Below are positions 1 to 6,892 of a stretch of DNA of 22,326 nucleotides, in pieces. This DNA is from an uncultured Bacteroidales bacterium (GTDB lineage: Bacteria; Bacteroidota; Bacteroidia; Bacteroidales; UBA932). Numbering within the stretch: position 1 is the stretch's first letter; each line of letters begins with the position of its first letter. The position numbers were made by a program, and so were the translations under genes. The notes below the pieces were generated by a model. It saw only the letters and a program-made list of their open reading frames with translations, was not told the origin of the DNA and made no database searches. The DNA is taken from NCBI GenBank assembly GCA_902461985.1, contig CABQAB010000004.1:1-22326 (forward strand), written 5' to 3'.

Positions 1-55
1 TCCAGGACCTCTTCTTGTGGAGATACCTCTACCTCCGACAGGCGCAGCCTGTCAC
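1..55. repeat. 55-bp direct repeat, copy 1
   Basis: This stretch matches positions 172-226 with two mismatches (positions 33 and 45 of the unit). It sits at the window edge, so the true repeat may extend further left. It contains a 7-bp perfect hairpin (37-53) with a 3-base loop. Read on the minus strand, both copies encode the same short peptide beginning DRLRLS and followed by an EVEVSPQEEVLE-like segment, so the unit could be duplicated coding sequence or a repeat that happens to be open in that frame. Confidence 0.85.
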
Positions 56-224
56 CCCGTAGGGGTAAGCGGACAGGACGGAGTCCTGTCCGGCGTCTGC
101 GTTCCTCCATTGCATTTCGTCACTCCGCCGCGTCCGCTGATGCGGACTCAATGGCGTTGCCATTGAAAAATTCCAGGACCTCTTCTTGTGGAGATACCTC
201 TACCCCCGACAGGCGGAGCCTGTC
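37..224. other. Cluster of six short perfect hairpins
   Basis: Within 190 bp there are six perfect inverted repeats with 3-4-base loops. They are 37-53 (7 bp, loop GCA), 54-66 (5 bp, loop GTA), 70-92 (10 bp, loop GGA), 132-147 (6 bp, loop TGAT), 149-165 (7 bp, loop GTT) and 208-224 (7 bp, loop GGA). I see no convincing protein gene in 1-268. The cluster could be a palindromic intergenic repeat family, a set of transcription stop or processing structures, or debris of a repeat-rich gene end. Confidence 0.7.
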
Positions 225-226
225 AC
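172..226. repeat. 55-bp direct repeat, copy 2
   Basis: Second copy of the unit at 1-55, with a period of 171 bp. The internal palindrome (208-224) is conserved, although its loop differs (GGA here, GCA in copy 1). It lies about 40 bp beyond the stop of the minus-strand CMD-cupin gene. No run of T follows the hairpin on the minus strand, so it is a poor match to a simple intrinsic terminator. Confidence 0.85.
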
Positions 227-268
227 GGATATGACAGTTTTCCTTCCTGCTGGATCCTCCCTGCGGCA

Positions 269-1351
269 TCACTTGAGTGACATGTAATCTTCGTCTCTGA
301 CCGCTTCGAGCCATTCGTTGTATTCCTCTCCGCCGGTCTTGACGTGGGTGGCGATGTGCTGGAACCAGCTGTCCTTCTGCGCACCGTGCCAGTGTTTTAT
401 GCCTTCGGGTATATCGATGCTGTCTCCTGGGACGAGTGCTATGGCCTCCTTGCCCCACTCCTGATACCAGCCTTTGCCGCTGACGCAGATAAGAATCTGA
501 TGCGCTCCGTGGTGTATGTGCCAGTTGTTCCTGCATCCGGGTTCGAATGTGACGTTGCTGTAGCCTTGAACGGTGGTGTCTTCTTCAGATAGATTCTTTG
601 GCCTCAATGGGGCGAGATAGCTGTCGCCGACGAAATATTGTGCGAAATGCACATTCGGCTCACCCTGCGGGAATTCGCTTTTCAGTGTCAATCCCTTGGC
701 ATCAAGCCAGGCGCAGAGTCCATCGATTTGCTGCTCTGTATTGCCCATCGCCACTGCGCCGCGCTTGTGGGATGCGAGTTGTGGCTCGACACCTTTCATT
801 CCCGAAAGGGCTGCGACAGTGACAATCTCCCTGTCTGCGTCTGAGAGTTGGTCGCCGGCGAAGATGTCCCCGAAAAGATGACTTTTCAGATAGTAGTCAT
901 CCTGAGGACAGAATTCATAATTGTATGTGCCTCCACCTACAAGGCGGGACTGTACCTGTGTGCCTTGTTCAAGAGCGGCGGATGCATCATCCCACACAAC
1001 CGGTCTGCTCCATGGTTTGCCTTCCTCATCAAATATGCCTTGTGCCTTTCTCTCGTCGAGAACTGCCTTCAATTTGTTCAGGGCATTCAGGGAACGCGGG
1101 AATCCGGTATAGGCATACAGTTGCGAAAATACTTCTTTCAGTTCATTGACAGTTACGCCATTGCTTAGAGCATTTCTTATGGCGGTGCCAAGCTTCTCCA
1201 TATCGCCTTGTGCTTCAAGGCAGGCACATTCGGCCAGTGATAGCTGACGTGGTGTCAGGCTTAGTGATGATTCATTCATATCAGTGATTGTCTGGGCCTG
1301 TATGCTCAAAGCGAGAAACATACAGGCTACGGTTGAAAGAACTTGTTTCAT
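269..1351 (-). CDS. Exported carboxymuconolactone decarboxylase-like protein with C-terminal cupin
   Basis: The 360-residue product starts with a cleavable-looking signal peptide (residues 1-20, ending SIQAQ). Two helical carboxymuconolactone decarboxylase (AhpD-like) segments follow at about 35-105 and 155-220, then a cupin barrel at about 260-335. Candidate metal ligands in the cupin are H278 and H280 in the NNWHIHH stretch and H320 in PEGIKHWHG. Such fusions are common in Bacteroidales next to alpha/beta hydrolases, flavodoxins and AraC regulators. The substrate is not known. The usual redox CxxC of AhpD is not evident in either CMD segment, so a peroxidase role should not be assumed. The ATG at 1351 is 6 bp after the stop of the upstream hydrolase remnant, which implies one operon read leftwards from the flavodoxin gene. 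A detoxification or stress role is inferred from context only. Confidence 0.85.
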   Translation of the reverse strand: MKQVLSTVACMFLALSIQAQTITDMNESSLSLTPRQLSLAECACLEAQGDMEKLGTAIRNALSNGVTVNELKEVFSQLYAYTGFPRSLNALNKLKAVLDERKAQGIFDEEGKPWSRPVVWDDASAALEQGTQVQSRLVGGGTYNYEFCPQDDYYLKSHLFGDIFAGDQLSDADREIVTVAALSGMKGVEPQLASHKRGAVAMGNTEQQIDGLCAWLDAKGLTLKSEFPQGEPNVHFAQYFVGDSYLAPLRPKNLSEEDTTVQGYSNVTFEPGCRNNWHIHHGAHQILICVSGKGWYQEWGKEAIALVPGDSIDIPEGIKHWHGAQKDSWFQHIATHVKTGGEEYNEWLEAVRDEDYMSLK

Positions 1352-1357
1352 TTTGTT

Positions 1358-1780
1358 TTATTGCAGATTTGATTTCAAGAATCCGACTATTTCACTCCAC
1401 GGGATGAAATTGCCCTCTCCACCTTCGTATAGGTCGCAGTGGGTGGCACCGGGAACTATGAGCAGGTGCTTGTTTGCAGCATATTTGCCGCTGGTCAGTT
1501 TCTCATAAGCCTCCTCACCGAAATAGCGGCTGTGGGCTTTCTCTCCGTGCACGCTAAGTACGGGGCTGCGGACTTCATCGGCTGCAATCCAAAGATTCTG
1601 ATTCAGTCTCATAAGCTGGGTCGTGATGTTCCAGCCCATATTCGAGTTCAGCGAACGCGGATGATATCCCCTTTCCGTGGATTTATAATAGGCAACCCAA
1701 TTATTGTTCATATGGACCATTGGGCCCTGTGCTGTCATCATAATCAAACTATACAAAATGGTGATAATTATCTTCTTCAT
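1358..1780 (-). pseudogene. Alpha/beta hydrolase with internal deletion (signal plus C-terminal part only)
   Basis: From the ATG at 1780 the frame is open for 140 residues, while dienelactone-hydrolase-like relatives have about 350. An N-terminal secretion signal (MKKIIITILYSLIMMTAQ) is followed after a few residues by the C-terminal third of the family: YYKSTERGYHPRSLNSN, EVRSPVLSVHGEKAHSRYFG, and a VPGATHCDLY segment that carries the usual catalytic His. The middle with the nucleophile elbow is absent, so catalysis is not expected. The join lies around 1690-1725, where CCCAAT and ATTGGG form an inverted repeat. The frame stays open across the join, so a short exported protein may still be made. 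An in-frame extension up to 1864 overlaps the flavodoxin gene and is not the likely start. Family lengths are recalled, not computed. Confidence 0.75.
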
Positions 1781-1784
1781 TCTT

Positions 1785-2354
1785 TTATATTTTACTTGCC
1801 AATTCCCTGGCTTCATTGCTGTTTGTCGCCATTCCTTCGTAAGAGAATCCATACATCCGGGCAAAACGGCTCATCGTGTATTCTCCGTCTTCAATCATCA
1901 TTTCGGTAGGAGCTGCACCCTGGTATACGAAGAAGAGCCTTTTACCGCTGAAGGTGCTTTCAGGTACATAGCCATAGAATCTCTCCATAAACGTACGCAT
2001 TGAGGCGCAGATGTTATGCCAATAAACCGGAGAACCCATCACGATGACATCCGCCTCCTTCATCTTTGCCAGAACCTCGTCGAATCGGTCTCCTTCAAGG
2101 GCCTGCCCGTAGAAATTGATACGGTAGTCGTTCAGATTGATTGTCTCGTACTGCCTGTCTTCAAGCAGGATCTTTGCCAGAGCCGCGGTATTGCCATCAC
2201 GGTTCGGGCTGCCGTTTATAAATAAAATCTTCTCCATTGTTGTTTCCTCGTTATTGTTTGCTTCTAACCCATTTTTGCAGCTTGCACTGATTTGGCTGAA
2301 TGCCATTGCTGCAAGGATTGTCGTTGCGATTTTCAGTAGTACATTGAGTCTCAT
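1785..2354 (-). CDS. Flavodoxin / NADPH-dependent FMN reductase family protein with possible export signal
   Basis: The core begins MEKILFINGSPNRDGNTA, whose GSPxxxGNT loop is the FMN-phosphate-binding signature of flavodoxin-like NAD(P)H oxidoreductases. The later segment VIVMGSPVYWHNICA also fits this fold. Two starts are possible. The ATG at 2354 adds 39 residues with a hydrophobic signal-like stretch ending SASC, a weak lipobox. The ATG at 2237 starts directly at the domain and has a good ribosome-binding site (GAGGAA) about 6 bases upstream. I give the longer form because an inverted repeat that looks like a promoter or operator lies just upstream of 2354. A cytoplasmic enzyme from 2237 is equally possible. 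The hydrolase remnant starts 4 bp after its stop, so the genes are probably co-transcribed. Confidence 0.8.
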   Translation of the reverse strand: MRLNVLLKIATTILAAMAFSQISASCKNGLEANNNEETTMEKILFINGSPNRDGNTAALAKILLEDRQYETINLNDYRINFYGQALEGDRFDEVLAKMKEADVIVMGSPVYWHNICASMRTFMERFYGYVPESTFSGKRLFFVYQGAAPTEMMIEDGEYTMSRFARMYGFSYEGMATNSNEARELASKI

Positions 2355-2373
2355 ATCTTTTGTTATTGATTTG

Positions 2374-2399
2374 TGTTGTTTTACAGTTGCAAAACAACA
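2374..2399. promoter_or_regulatory. 9-bp inverted repeat in the flavodoxin upstream region
   Basis: TGTTGTTTT and AAAACAACA form a perfect 9-bp inverted repeat around an 8-base spacer, 20-45 bp upstream of the long flavodoxin start and directly downstream of the AraC terminator. Position and symmetry suggest an operator, possibly for the AraC protein encoded next door. No clear TAnnTTTG element was found on the minus strand here. Confidence 0.4.
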
Positions 2400-2400
2400 G

Positions 2401-2436
2401 AAAATCCCCGAATGGTCCGGTATACGGATTTCGGGG
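2401..2436 (-). terminator. Intrinsic terminator of the AraC gene
   Basis: On the minus strand a 7-bp perfect stem (CCCCGAA with TTCGGGG, 2406-2436) is followed by ATTTT at 2405-2401. It begins 29 bp after the AraC stop codon and separates that gene from the downstream flavodoxin operon. The loop is long (17 bases) but holds a small internal TCCG/CGGA pairing. Confidence 0.55.
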
Positions 2437-2465
2437 AGAGTTACCATTATTATTGATTCGTACGG

Positions 2466-3353
2466 CTATCCTGCCCTGAACTGTGTCGGAGTCTTGCCTG
2501 TGCGGGTCTTGAAGAAACGGACGAAGTGCTGGGGATATTCAAAACCGAGGCTTTCGCTTATCAGTATGACTGACAGGTTCATATCGCTGAGCCTTTCCTT
2601 TGCGGCATTGAGAAGGCAATCGTTAATATAGTCTTTAGCAGTGCGTCCTGTCTCCGTCTTTATCAACTGCCCGAAATAGCCGGTCGACAGGCAGCATTTG
2701 TCAGCAAAATATGCAACAGAAGGAAGTCCCTCCTCCGCTGCCTTGCTGCTTATGTATTCCTTGAGCAGGGCATCAAAGCGGAGAACTACCGAGTGGTTGA
2801 GCTCGCTGCGGGTTATGAACTGCCTGTCGTAGAAACGGAGACAATAATTGAGCAGCAATTCTATGTTGCTTATTATCAATTCTTTCGTGTGCTTGTCTAT
2901 GGCGTGGTGCAGTTCTGCCGATATCATTGACAGAACATTTCTGTAAACCTCGATTTCGGAAGTTGACAAGTGCAGGGCTTCATTGCTTGTATATGAGAAG
3001 AATTCATATCTGGACATATTGCGTCCGAGCGAAGTGCGTACAAGGAAGTCGGGATGGAAGACCAGTGCGGTCCATTTCGGGTTTGTCACTCCGGGAGCCG
3101 GCTGCACGTGGACAGTCTGGCCGGGAGCAAAACTGGTCACCGTCATCTCATCGAAATCGTATTCTGTCCGCCCGTATGATATCTGACAGCCCTTGTTTTC
3201 CTTCAGAAATAGGGCATACAGACCGTAATGGACAATCCTTTCCTGGATCTGCATTTGTTTGTCGTAGCGCACTACACTCACCAGGGGGTGCACTGTTTCA
3301 AAGCCGTAGAGCTCATTGAACTGCTGGACCGTATTCAGATATAATTCTTCCAT
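2466..3353 (-). CDS. AraC family transcriptional regulator
   Basis: The 295-residue product has an N-terminal sensor half and a C-terminal double helix-turn-helix in the last 100 residues. The first helix pair lies around SVAYFADKCCLSTGYFGQLI. The second ends in the family hallmark SLGFEYPQHFVRFFKTRTG followed by KTPTQFR. The ATG at 3353 is chosen; a TTG two codons upstream is also in frame. The gene precedes the flavodoxin, hydrolase and CMD-cupin genes on the same strand, separated by a terminator, which fits a local activator. Its own upstream region carries a 16-bp palindrome (3361-3376), so autoregulation is plausible. The ligand is unknown. Confidence 0.92.
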   Translation of the reverse strand: MEELYLNTVQQFNELYGFETVHPLVSVVRYDKQMQIQERIVHYGLYALFLKENKGCQISYGRTEYDFDEMTVTSFAPGQTVHVQPAPGVTNPKWTALVFHPDFLVRTSLGRNMSRYEFFSYTSNEALHLSTSEIEVYRNVLSMISAELHHAIDKHTKELIISNIELLLNYCLRFYDRQFITRSELNHSVVLRFDALLKEYISSKAAEEGLPSVAYFADKCCLSTGYFGQLIKTETGRTAKDYINDCLLNAAKERLSDMNLSVILISESLGFEYPQHFVRFFKTRTGKTPTQFRAG

Positions 3354-3360
3354 AGCCAAT

Positions 3361-3376
3361 TATTTTTGCAAAAATA
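3361..3376. promoter_or_regulatory. 16-bp perfect palindrome containing back-to-back -7 elements
   Basis: TATTTTTG followed directly by CAAAAATA forms a 16-bp perfect palindrome 8 bp upstream of the AraC start. Each half matches the Bacteroidota -7 consensus TAnnTTTG, one on each strand. The minus-strand copy (3369-3376) would start transcription only about 9 bases before the ATG. It may be a promoter, an operator of the regulator, or both. No -33 element is evident. The rest of 3377-3619 holds no gene that I can support. Confidence 0.45.
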
Positions 3377-3574
3377 CTCATTTGCCCTAAAAGATATTGT
3401 ATATGGATTTAGGATTTTTTTACCATTTTACGACACTTAAGCTAACGTCAAATAATTTTTCCTAACTTTATACGATTTTGAACGATGAGTATGAAACCAG
3501 GGCGTTAAATAATTGCCAGTATGAAAGAAAGGCCTGACCTTGAGGCAATCTTCTGATTCCACTCTGTCCATAGG

Positions 3575-3613
3575 GGCAAGTCTTCTGACGGCTCGTCTGG
3601 CTGAAGTCTTGCC
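3575..3613. other. Imperfect hairpin downstream of the methyltransferase gene
   Basis: GGCAAGTCTTC at 3575 pairs with GAAGTCTTGCC at 3603, 10 of 11 positions, across a 17-base loop. It lies 7 bp past the stop of the minus-strand gene that ends at 3620. It lacks a T run, so it is a weak terminator candidate or a stabilising 3-prime end structure. Confidence 0.4.
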
Positions 3614-3619
3614 GGGCGG

Positions 3620-4201
3620 TTATCTTCGAAGGCAGAGATACCTGCCTACTGAATGCATATATTGCTCGTATTCCTTGCCGAAGGCTTTTATAAGAAACTT
3701 TTCTTCCATTAGAATCTGATTGTGGAGAAGTGCTACTGCCAACAGTGTTGCAATAAGCAGAAACGGATTGAAATACATTATACAGACACCGATATAAAAC
3801 ATATCGAATCCGAGGAAAGCGGGATTGCGGCTGAAGCGGTAAATCCCGTCAGTGACCAGATTTGTCTTGTCTTTCAGCGGGATACCTGCACGCCAGTTAT
3901 TTCGCATATACCATATTGCCAGGAAAAACACAATAGTGCCCGATATTTCCAAAAGCAGTCCGACAATTATCAGATAGATGTCTGAAATCGGATTTACGAA
4001 TATTATGCTGAGCACCATAGCAAGTACAACCAGATACTGGGCGATTTTCATCGAGAACTCCATATAGAATTCTCTTCCGTGTTTTCCAGATGCCATTTGG
4101 TCGACTTTTATGCCTTGCCGTTGCATCAAAAGTAGTTTGGTGAAATATATGCCGTAAAATATTGCCACCAAAGACAATGCTGCGATTCTTAACCAGTTCA
4201 T
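3620..4201 (-). CDS. Isoprenylcysteine carboxyl methyltransferase-like membrane protein
   Basis: The 193-residue hydrophobic protein has about five membrane segments. Its C-terminal half carries the ICMT/phospholipid methyltransferase signature: DGIYRFSRNPAFLGF at about 118-132, HNQILMEE at 160-167 and FGKEYEQY at 174-181. These form the S-adenosylmethionine pocket in the family. Bacteria lack prenylated CAAX proteins, so the true substrate is unknown; lipids or small thiols are possibilities. The ATG at 4201 is preferred over the in-frame ATG at 4264 because a -7 promoter element (4229-4236) lies between them and the longer form would begin inside a 14-bp inverted repeat. The neighbour upstream is a small His-rich membrane protein in the same orientation. 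Confidence 0.82.
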   Translation of the reverse strand: MNWLRIAALSLVAIFYGIYFTKLLLMQRQGIKVDQMASGKHGREFYMEFSMKIAQYLVVLAMVLSIIFVNPISDIYLIIVGLLLEISGTIVFFLAIWYMRNNWRAGIPLKDKTNLVTDGIYRFSRNPAFLGFDMFYIGVCIMYFNPFLLIATLLAVALLHNQILMEEKFLIKAFGKEYEQYMHSVGRYLCLRR

Positions 4202-4228
4202 TTCTCTAAGAATTATCATTGATACATG

Positions 4229-4236
4229 CAAAAGTA
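4229..4236 (-). promoter_or_regulatory. -7 promoter element for the ICMT-like gene
   Basis: The minus strand reads TACTTTTG, matching TAnnTTTG, and would give a leader of about 20 bases before the ATG at 4201. The 14-bp inverted repeat at 4240-4272 lies immediately upstream, where a -33 element or operator would sit. No TTTG was found at the usual spacing. Confidence 0.45.
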
Positions 4237-4239
4237 TAA

Positions 4240-4272
4240 AAAGATATATGCAACTGAATTGCATATATCTTT
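4240..4272 (-). terminator. 14-bp perfect inverted repeat, terminator-like or operator
   Basis: AAAGATATATGCAA and TTGCATATATCTTT pair perfectly around a 5-base loop. On the minus strand the stem runs into TTTTTATACTTTTG, a terminator-like end for the gene that stops at 4326. The stem is AT-rich, so it would be weak as a terminator. It also abuts the ICMT promoter, so an operator role is equally reasonable. Confidence 0.5.
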
Positions 4273-4325
4273 AATAAATGCGCCTATCGGCGTCTATTAT
4301 CAATTCCATACCTGACAAGCATGTG

Positions 4326-4754
4326 CTAATCTTTGCTCCTCTTGAACCATTTGCGGTGGCGGATAGTGTGGACAATGGCGATGAGGATGAAGACGAAGCC
4401 GATTTTGCCGTGGATTCCTCCTGTTGTGGAATGACCGTGAATCAGCCATTGAGGTATTGCCGCAAGTCCTGTCAGGGCGGTGAATGTAATCAGTATTGCA
4501 AGGGCTTTGGAGGCTCCTGAGGCTTTGCCTGTGAATTTCTTTGCCCATCCTGAGATTTTGCCCCAGTTCATTCTCAGGTGCCAGCAGACAAGTCCTGTCA
4601 TTGCCAATACCGTGATGAGGTGGATGATTACCCAGAGATTGAATTTCAGACCAAGGACAGGTGCTCCGTGTGATGCTTCAAGTATGATTGAAGTCGCCAG
4701 TACTGCCGGGGTGATTGCGAGCAGCGAGATATTGCAGATTTTCAGATTGTTCAT
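4326..4754 (-). CDS. Four-helix His-rich membrane protein (DUF4405-like)
   Basis: The 142-residue protein has four predicted membrane helices at about 8-24, 38-60, 84-104 and 115-131. Histidines at 29, 45, 59, 106, 108, 115 and 129 are placed in or beside helices, as in small cytochrome-b-like or DUF4405 proteins, so haem ligation is possible but unproven. The ATG at 4754 is chosen because a -7 element lies just upstream at 4772-4779, which excludes the longer frame from 4787. It is divergent from the damaged AraC gene at 4841, a layout typical of a regulator and its target. Confidence 0.7.
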   Translation of the reverse strand: MNNLKICNISLLAITPAVLATSIILEASHGAPVLGLKFNLWVIIHLITVLAMTGLVCWHLRMNWGKISGWAKKFTGKASGASKALAILITFTALTGLAAIPQWLIHGHSTTGGIHGKIGFVFILIAIVHTIRHRKWFKRSKD

Positions 4755-4771
4755 ATCTATTCTATTTTTTG

Positions 4772-4779
4772 CAAAGGTA
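4772..4779 (-). promoter_or_regulatory. -7 promoter element for the His-rich membrane protein
   Basis: The minus strand reads TACCTTTG, an exact TAnnTTTG match, 17 bp upstream of the ATG at 4754. A -33 element is not clear. Confidence 0.5.
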
Positions 4780-4806
4780 TAAGGCAATGGTGTTGGATAT
4801 ATTCTT

Positions 4807-4814
4807 TATATTTG
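4807..4814 (+). promoter_or_regulatory. -7 promoter element for the second AraC gene
   Basis: TATATTTG matches TAnnTTTG and would place the start of transcription about 20 bases before the ATG at 4841. It forms a divergent promoter pair with the element at 4772-4779. Confidence 0.45.
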
Positions 4815-4840
4815 CCGATGTGTTTTGAAAATTTGCAGAT

Positions 4841-5679
4841 ATGGAAAATGCGGTGAAATATGTCCCTGTCGAGCATCTGAATCGTCCGGGCGATGTTGTT
4901 GATTGTGATTCCGCGATGGCTGGACGCCCGGCAGCACAGGTATATCATTTCCATTCGACCTTGGAAATGGTCATAGTGAAGAAAGGATGGGTTGACGGTC
5001 TTGTCGGTGAGATTTCAGGCAGGATGAATGGAGGGTCGCTTTTCGTCCTCGGAGGGAATCTTCCGCATAAGATACTGGGGTGTTCGCCGGACTGTCGCGC
5101 GACCTTGCTGCATATTCCTGGGACAGCGGGCGTTTTCCGGAACTCGGCCAGGGTGCGGAATTCATCCGCAGAAGCAGAAGCGGTCTCGTCTATGAGTCGG
5201 AGGATCTGGTGCGGAATATTCTGAATTTGACCAAAAAGATTAGCGGTTCAGAGGGCTTTATGAGGCTTTCCTATCTTATGCAGGTAATCCACATCCTTTG
5301 CAATTCCGCTCCGGACAGGACTATTCTTGCGGATATCCCTCAGTCGCATAGGAGATATGATGTGACCACACCGCTTGAACGGGCTCAGGAGTATCTGTAT
5401 CAGCATTATACGGAAGAATTAAGCCTTGATGAAGTGGCAACTGCCGCCGGAATGGAGAAAACGGCACTTTGCCGGGCGTTCAAAAAGACAACGGGCAATA
5501 CGATATTGCAGAGTGTCATCAGGATGAGAATCGAGCAGGCTTGTCATCTTCTTCTTACGACATCGCTGAACATTTCCCAGATTGCATGGCAGTGCGGATT
5601 CGGCAGCTTTTCGCAGTTCAGTACGCGGTTCCGGCGGCTTGTCGGGATGACACCGGGGGAATACCGTGCTACTCATTAG
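4841..5679 (+). pseudogene. AraC family regulator with a one-base frameshift
   Basis: The first frame from the ATG at 4841 encodes an AraC cupin-like sensor (VYHFHSTLEMVIVKKG, GGSLFVLGGNLPHKIL, ATLLHIP) but runs off into unrelated sequence and stops at 5224. The continuation is in the next frame, from about WDSGRFPELGQGAEFI at 5119 to the stop at 5679. It contains both helix-turn-helix units (LSLDEVATAAGMEKTALCRAF and ISQIAWQCGFGSFSQFSTRF) and the terminal MTPGEYR. Joining them at 5117-5119 gives a normal protein of about 279 residues, so a single base appears to be missing after CATATTCC. This is either a real inactivating mutation or a base-calling error. It is divergent from the His-rich membrane protein gene and convergent with the hydrolase gene, whose stop lies 4 bp away. 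Confidence 0.85.
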
Positions 5680-5683
5680 GACA

Positions 5684-6466
5684 TTACAATAGAGGCGAAG
5701 CCGCTTCAAAAACAACCCCCGTGATGCTATTACCGCATATTGCGTCTATTCTCAATCTTATGTCCTCAGGTCTGTCGACCAGTAATTGACCATGGTTCAT
5801 TCCTGGGAAAACTTCAATATGTGCATCTGGAGCAAGATGTAGAAGATGAGTTGCCTGCGGCTTTGCTACAAACGATTCCTTTGTCCCGTACCAGAAGTGA
5901 AGATCGGTATTTCCCACTGACTCCAGTTTCCGGGTATAGATGTCCTTGTACCCGTCCAGTACCGCCCTGCTTTTACCATAAGGCCATATTTTTCTACATT
6001 CGTCCAGAAGAACATCATAATAATGCGAGTGAAATACCATCTTCCAGAATCCTGTCCAGTGGTAACATGTCCACACATTGAAACACTGAAAGTAACGCAA
6101 AATTCCAACGCTCCATCCTGGCAAAGGTAGTAGCGGTGCGGCATCCAATATGGCATGCCTAATGGTAATTTCGTCCCGCTCAAGCATCCTTGACAAAATC
6201 TTTCCTCCCATAGAAAGGCCATAAGCACAATCCAGATGCCCGCCCAGATTCTCTTTGACATACGCGACAGCCTGTCCGGCCTGATCATCAATGCTGGTAA
6301 ATCTGGAATACTTTCCAAGAATAAAACCATCAACCTCTGCCGTCATTATATAATATCTCTCCTTAAGAAGGTTGATCAGAGGAAGAAATATTTCATAAGA
6401 AACTCCTAACCCCGGAAGCAGGAGCAAACTTGTATTTTCTTTTTTTCCGTAGGTATGGATAATCAT
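5684..6466 (-). CDS. Alpha/beta hydrolase
   Basis: The 260-residue protein has the oxyanion-hole region LLLLPGLGVSYE at 14-25, the nucleophile elbow YGLSMGG with S85, an acidic candidate at E197 after the YGTKE strand, and a catalytic His at H225 in PGMNHGQLL. No signal peptide is seen, so it should be cytoplasmic. The region between the elbow and the acid is a helical cap (about 115-185) rich in Trp and Tyr, as in lipid or ester hydrolases. The substrate cannot be named. It has its own promoter (6509-6539) and converges on the frameshifted AraC gene. Confidence 0.85.
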   Translation of the reverse strand: MIIHTYGKKENTSLLLLPGLGVSYEIFLPLINLLKERYYIMTAEVDGFILGKYSRFTSIDDQAGQAVAYVKENLGGHLDCAYGLSMGGKILSRMLERDEITIRHAILDAAPLLPLPGWSVGILRYFQCFNVWTCYHWTGFWKMVFHSHYYDVLLDECRKIWPYGKSRAVLDGYKDIYTRKLESVGNTDLHFWYGTKESFVAKPQATHLLHLAPDAHIEVFPGMNHGQLLVDRPEDIRLRIDAICGNSITGVVFEAASPLL

Positions 6467-6508
6467 TTCACTATGGATGTTCTGTCTGCCAATTCCGATT
6501 TATCTGCA

Positions 6509-6539
6509 CAAAGATATGTGATTCAGACTGTAATTGCAA
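6509..6539 (-). promoter_or_regulatory. Bacteroidota-type promoter for the alpha/beta hydrolase
   Basis: On the minus strand TTG at 6539-6537 is followed after 20 bases by TATCTTTG at 6516-6509, a good -33/-7 pair. It predicts a leader of about 35-40 bases before the ATG at 6466. Confidence 0.6.
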
Positions 6540-6892
6540 GATGCGCGGGTGATTATGCTTACTCGCGGATTCAGAGGCACTTATTACGAATCTCACTGAC
6601 GGTAGTGGAGGCCTGAAGTGCAGCCTCAGGCTTGGAGCGGACGGAATGACGAGCGGAAAGGACGGAGTCTCGACACCCATTGTCTTTAATCGAAGTGAGT
6701 TTTTACGGAGCGAGTTTGGATGGGAAGAGGATTGTTACCCTGTCTTCGCTGAACTTTGTTGGTTTTATTTTAAAAATTAGCAGAATTTATGTCATTCTGC
6801 AAAATATAATGAAAACATATAAGTAAACTATTCCGGAAATTTAATATTATTTTGTAATTTTGCAGCTCGAAAAGGATAATATAAATTGTACC
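6540..6892. other. Intergenic region between the hydrolase and the ATPase
   Basis: I see no convincing gene here. Contents are a 6-bp hairpin GCCTGA/TCAGGC at 6611-6631, a GC-richer stretch at 6600-6680 whose GACGGAGTC wording recalls the hairpin cluster at the window start, and a 7-bp perfect inverted repeat GCAGAAT/ATTCTGC at 6780-6800. A -7 element TAATTTTG at 6855-6862 lies about 30 bp before the ATPase ATG. The inverted repeat at 6780 may be an operator for the ATPase operon. Confidence 0.5.
6855..6862 (+). promoter_or_regulatory. -7 promoter element for the ATPase operon
   Basis: TAATTTTG matches TAnnTTTG and implies a leader of about 25 bases before the ATG at 6893. It also argues against the in-frame TTG at 6860 as the start. 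No clear -33 element was found. Confidence 0.45.

Noticed and set aside
1..226. CRISPR array
   Set aside because: Only two copies, 171 bp apart, with no regular spacing or spacers of usual length.
120..536. 138-codon minus-strand frame overlapping the CMD-cupin gene
   Set aside because: Most of it is the Arg/His-rich shadow of the cupin gene in another phase. Only its last 35 codons fall in the repeat region, and no start fits.
6471..6680. 69-codon minus-strand frame in the hydrolase-ATPase gap
   Set aside because: Low-complexity composition, no recognisable domain, and it covers the promoter of the hydrolase gene.
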